Assembly (NCBI RefSeq): GCF_024699945.1
Contig: NZ_JAJOMY010000001.1
Span: 992,001-1,056,000 of the forward strand
Source of the DNA: Phenylobacterium sp. J426
Lineage (GTDB): Bacteria > Pseudomonadota > Alphaproteobacteria > Caulobacterales > Caulobacteraceae
Direction: 5' to 3'
Length of the DNA stretch: 64,000 nt
This document shows positions 61,036-64,000 of the stretch, one piece after another. Positions within the stretch are counted from its first letter, which is position 1, and every line of letters begins with the position of its first letter. The notes under the pieces are model-generated. The model did no database searches, was not told the origin of the DNA, and was given only the letters and a program-made list of their open reading frames with translations. The translations under genes and the position numbers were made by a program.

Positions 61036-61050
61036 CGACAAGAATTGTCG
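61036..61050. promoter_or_regulatory. Palindromic operator candidate upstream of traG
   Basis: CGACAA-GAA-TTGTCG, perfect six-base arms, 86 bases upstream of the traG start. A related half-site CGACAA also occurs about 35 bases before. Confidence 0.5.
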
Positions 61051-61135
61051 TAAATTGCAATAAAAACAACCATTTGGAACGATTTTGACGTGGTGCGGGT
61101 TATGGCGTCAGCGAAGCGTCGGTGTAGGACCCGCG

Positions 61136-63025
61136 ATGAGTGGCGTCGTCAGTCGTCTCACGGCCGTGGCCCTTGGCGCCATATTGGGCCTGCAAGCCGC
61201 GACCCAGTATGTCGCCTGGTCGTTTCGCTTCGCGTCTCCGCTCGGCGACGGCCTTCCGATCTCGGATGACGCCACGCTCTATCCGCCGTGGTCGGTGCTC
61301 CACTGGCGCGCCGAGTTCCTCAGCGAAGGTCCCAGGGTGTTCGCAGGCGCCGGCGGGCTCATGATGCTCGGCGTCGCCCTGGGGCTGGGGGCCTGCATGC
61401 TCCTGGAGCCCACGGCGGGACGGCGGCGTGTGCGGGGGTGGGGCGGTCATGACGAGGCGCGCCGGGCGGGCCTCACCGCCCGCACGGGCTGCGTCCTCGG
61501 CGAAATGGGCGGTCGCCTGCTCATCACGGCCGACCTGCGCCCCACCCTCGTCACCGGCGGCACGCGAAGCGGCAAGGGGAGGGGGCATGTGGTCCCCAGC
61601 CTGCTCTGCTGGACCGAGAGCGCCATGATCCACGATCCGAAGGGCGAGCTGTGGCGGGTCACCGCCGGGTGGCGCGCGACGTTCTCGCACGCGCTCAGCT
61701 TCAACCCGCGCGATCCGGCCTCCGTGCGCTGGAATCCCCTGGCCGAGATCCGTCCCGGCGCCGGCGAGCTGGCGCAGGTCCAGCGGCTGGTGGCGATCCT
61801 CTCCGACCCCGGGGGCGTGCGGGACGAGGAAGCGATCTGGGACAAGTCCGCGTCCGAGATCCTCGAGGCCTTGATCCTGCACGTCCTCTACGCCGCCGAG
61901 GACGAGGCCAAGACGCTGCTGAAGGTGCGCGAGCTGCTGGCCGACCTCGACGACGCGGCCGACGTCATGCTGCGGACGCTGCATCGGGCCAGCCCCGACG
62001 GCGAGCCCGAGACCCACCCCTTCATCCGCACCGCCGTCAAAGGCTATGCGGCGATGCACGACCGCTTCCGGACGTCCGTCCAGGGCACGGCGCGCTCCTA
62101 CCTGAAGTGGTTGGCCGGCGAGGACGTGGAGCGGGCCTTGTCCGTGTCCGACTTCGCGGTCGGCGACCTGATGTGCGCAGACGCGCCGGCGAGCCTCTAC
62201 GTCCAGGTGGCGCCCGCCGACGCCTCGGCGCTGAAGCCGCTCGTGCGCCTCCTGTTCTACGCCGCGGCGCAGTCGCTGACGGCCCACGAGACCTCCGACG
62301 CCGCCGGCCGGGCCAAGCGGCACAAGCTGCTCATGGCCATGGACGAGTTCCCGCTGCTGGGGCGGGTGGCGTTCTTCGAGAAGAGCCTGCGGCTGATGAG
62401 CGGCTATGGGCTGAAGACCATGTTCGTGGCCCAGAGCCTCAACGACATCGTCGAGACCTACGGCGCCCACAACACGATCCTCGACAACTGCCATGTGTTC
62501 ACCGCCTTCGCGGCCCTGGACCCGCTCACCCAGGAGAAGGTCTCACGCCTCACCGGGACGATCGCCGAGACGCGCACGACGCGCAGCCGGCCTTCGGCGT
62601 TCGCCCCCGGCCATGGTTCGGTCTCCCGCTCGGAGTTCGAACGGCCCCTCCTGGAGCCCGGGGAGATCCGAGCCCTGCCCGACGACGAGCAGCTCGTGTT
62701 CGCCGCCGGCCACCGGCCGCTGCGCTGCCGCAAGGTGCGCTACGACCAGCGCTCACCCTTCCGCGAACGGGCCGCGATCCGCGCGCCGGACGGAGGCGCG
62801 CTCGATACGCCGGGTCGTCCCGTCCACCCCTGGGCCGGGGTCCGCGCCCTGGGCGAGGACCGGACCGCGAGCCTCTCCCTGTTCAAGGAGGTCGCCGGCG
62901 CGATCGACGAGAAGAAGGCCGCGGCCAAGGCGGCACAGATCTACGGGCGCGTCGCCGAGGAGTTCGCGGCGCAGGAGGCCGTCCTCGACCAGTTGCAGGA
63001 GCATCGTCATGGCAAGAGCGGCTGA
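61136..63025 (+). CDS. traG: Type IV secretion coupling protein TraG/VirD4
   Basis: 629 residues from ATG 61136 (MSGVVSRLTAVALGAILG). Two N-terminal membrane segments (residues about 5-25 and 75-100). The NTPase has Walker A VTGGTRSGKGRGHVVPSLL, MIHDPKGELWRVTAGWR, Walker B MDEFPLLGRVAFFEKSLRLMSG and FVAQSLNDIVETYG. It docks the relaxosome to the mating pore. The next gene starts 17 bases inside its end. Confidence 0.94.
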   Translation: MSGVVSRLTAVALGAILGLQAATQYVAWSFRFASPLGDGLPISDDATLYPPWSVLHWRAEFLSEGPRVFAGAGGLMMLGVALGLGACMLLEPTAGRRRVRGWGGHDEARRAGLTARTGCVLGEMGGRLLITADLRPTLVTGGTRSGKGRGHVVPSLLCWTESAMIHDPKGELWRVTAGWRATFSHALSFNPRDPASVRWNPLAEIRPGAGELAQVQRLVAILSDPGGVRDEEAIWDKSASEILEALILHVLYAAEDEAKTLLKVRELLADLDDAADVMLRTLHRASPDGEPETHPFIRTAVKGYAAMHDRFRTSVQGTARSYLKWLAGEDVERALSVSDFAVGDLMCADAPASLYVQVAPADASALKPLVRLLFYAAAQSLTAHETSDAAGRAKRHKLLMAMDEFPLLGRVAFFEKSLRLMSGYGLKTMFVAQSLNDIVETYGAHNTILDNCHVFTAFAALDPLTQEKVSRLTGTIAETRTTRSRPSAFAPGHGSVSRSEFERPLLEPGEIRALPDDEQLVFAAGHRPLRCRKVRYDQRSPFRERAAIRAPDGGALDTPGRPVHPWAGVRALGEDRTASLSLFKEVAGAIDEKKAAAKAAQIYGRVAEEFAAQEAVLDQLQEHRHGKSG

Positions 63026-63455
63026 GCGGCCGACGCCGCGCGTCCAAGTCTACTTCGAGAACCCCAAGACGGAACTCGCCCTGCGGCGGGAAGCCCGCGC
63101 CAACAAACAGACCCTGAGCCGGGCCGCGGAGAGCGCCATCGCCCGCGGCCTGCAGCGCCGGCCGGGCGCCGATCCTGACGACCGCCTGCTGGCCCTGGAG
63201 CGGGCGCTGCGCGACCACATGCGCTCCAACGCCCGCGACATGACGATCGTCCAGGAACTGCTGGTGGAGTTCGCGCGCGCCTTCTTCACGCGGTTGCCCG
63301 ACGCCCCGGGAGACCACGATCCCCTCGTGCGGGCGGCGGTGGAGGCGCGCATCGAGACGCTCCTGGACGCCGCCGCCGCGCGGATCGTCGCCGGCCGGCG
63401 CCCCGACGGCGAGGCGGCGCTGGAGGCGCGCAGCTTCGCGGCGGCTGCGGAATGA
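63009..63455 (+). CDS. CopG-like protein of the traG-trbB operon
   Basis: 148 residues from ATG 63009, overlapping traG by 17 bases. N-terminus PRVQVYFENPKTELALRREARANKQTLSRAAESAIARGL has ribbon-helix-helix character, the rest is helical. A protein of this type sits between traG and trbB in many conjugative elements of alphaproteobacteria. It probably regulates or helps DNA processing; function inferred from context. Confidence 0.75.
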   Translation: MARAAERPTPRVQVYFENPKTELALRREARANKQTLSRAAESAIARGLQRRPGADPDDRLLALERALRDHMRSNARDMTIVQELLVEFARAFFTRLPDAPGDHDPLVRAAVEARIETLLDAAAARIVAGRRPDGEAALEARSFAAAAE

Positions 63456-64000
63456 ACGCCGAGGCGTTGGCGCTGGCGCGCAAGCGCGAGGCGCTCGACC
63501 ATGCCCTGGGCCCTGCGATCCTCGAAGCGCTGGCCGAACCCCGCGTGGTCGAGGTCCTGGCCAATCCGGACGGACGCCTGGTGGTCGATCGGCTCGGGTC
63601 GGGACGCGCGGACAGCGGCGCGGCCTTGCCCGCGCCGTCGCGCGAGCGGGTGATCCGCCTCGTCGCCGACTATGTGGGGGGAGCCGATCACCCGCGACGA
63701 TCCCCGTCTCTCCGGCGTGCTGCCGAGCGGCGAGCGCTTCCAGGGCTTCCTGCCCCCGGTCTGCGCGCAGCCGGCGTTCTCCATCCGCAAGCGCCCGGCC
63801 GTCATCTGGGGCCTCGACGACTACGTCGCCTCCGGCGTGCTGGAACGCGGCGCGGCGGACACCTTGCGCGCTGCCGTGGAGGACAGGCGGAACATCCTGA
63901 TCTCGGGGGGCACGGGGTCGGGGAAGACGACCCTGGCGAACGCCATCCTGGCCGAGCCGTCCTTCGCGAACGATCGGGTCTTCCTGATCGAGGACACACC
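63452..64000 (+). CDS. trbB: Conjugal transfer ATPase TrbB, cut by the window edge (frameshifted)
   Basis: ATG 63452 overlaps the previous stop (ATGA). MNAEALALARKREALDHALG and VLANPDGRLVVDRLG are VirB11/TrbB starts. At 63675-63680 the sequence has six G where five keep the frame; the continuation EPITRDDPRLSGVLPSGERF, FSIRKRPAVIWGLDDYV and Walker A ILISGGTGSGKTTLANAIL is clear. The C-terminal half lies beyond the right edge. It powers pilus and T-DNA transfer in the P-type T4SS. Confidence 0.88.
   Translation, partial: MNAEALALARKREALDHALGPAILEALAEPRVVEVLANPDGRLVVDRLGSGRADSGAALPAPSRERVIRLVADYVGGADHPRRSPSLRRAAERRALPGLPAPGLRAAGVLHPQAPGRHLGPRRLRRLRRAGTRRGGHLARCRGGQAEHPDLGGHGVGEDDPGERHPGRAVLRERSGLPDRGHT

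Noticed and set aside
23278..64000. CRISPR array or cas genes
   Set aside because: No regularly spaced direct repeats and no Cas motif seen on either strand.

Overview
The window looks like the chromosome of a Caulobacteraceae alphaproteobacterium, with Phenylobacterium or Caulobacter as the nearest guess. The evidence is very high GC, the alphaproteobacterial AddAB pair, a trpF-trpB-trpA-accD-folC cluster, AmgK/MurU cell-wall recycling genes, and a GcrA-type regulator. The genus is inferred from gene content only.

Bases 1 to about 23,300 are ordinary core genome: mmsA (partial), an acyltransferase, tsaE-amgK-murU-addB-addA as one tightly overlapping operon, trxA, the convergent trpF-trpB-trpA-accD-folC operon, a hemerythrin-like protein, mscL, ihfB, rpsA, cmk and aroA, and a FYDLN-acid protein. 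tRNA-Ala(GGC) at 23202-23277 closes this part.

Everything after the tRNA looks like the inside of an integrative conjugative element that runs past the right edge. Its backbone is a DUF3363-type relaxase (24211-25479), a DUF2493/SLOG protein, two SSB-like proteins, a GcrA paralogue, a giant methyltransferase/strawberry-notch helicase, a large ParB-like protein, a Toprim protein, and then an XRE regulator, TraG/VirD4, a CopG-like protein and TrbB (60511 to the end). No integrase is visible, so the far end should lie outside the window. Cargo sits between the backbone genes: an IS110-family element, a divergent pair of unknown genes of which one has a PD...ESK nuclease-like motif, a secreted nuclease, a DEDDh exonuclease-BRCT protein, a Fic protein, a serine-recombinase remnant, a PD-(D/E)XK plus P-loop NTPase gene that may be one frameshifted defence protein, and a nucleotidyltransferase-HEPN fusion.

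The clearest secondary-metabolism cargo is a lasso peptide cluster at 49667-60213. The minus strand carries a GntR regulator, a 40-residue precursor A, a fused RRE/protease B and an asparagine-synthetase-like cyclase C. The convergent plus strand carries an ECF sigma factor, FecR, a TonB-dependent receptor with an STN domain, and an S9-family peptidase that fits the known lasso isopeptidases. There is no ABC exporter. The precursor predicts a core that starts with Ala and closes on Glu8.

A second unusual signal is a purine-rich motif (consensus GGAGGYGRAGGAAGGGC) 36-64 bases upstream of five backbone transcription units, each time next to hairpins. It looks like a shared leader or promoter for the early genes of the element.

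About twenty genes, several of them essential (accD, cmk, aroA, tsaE), carry single-base shifts. Many fall in G or C runs, most plainly five-base runs written as six. They are best read as sequencing or assembly errors, and the gene models below span them.
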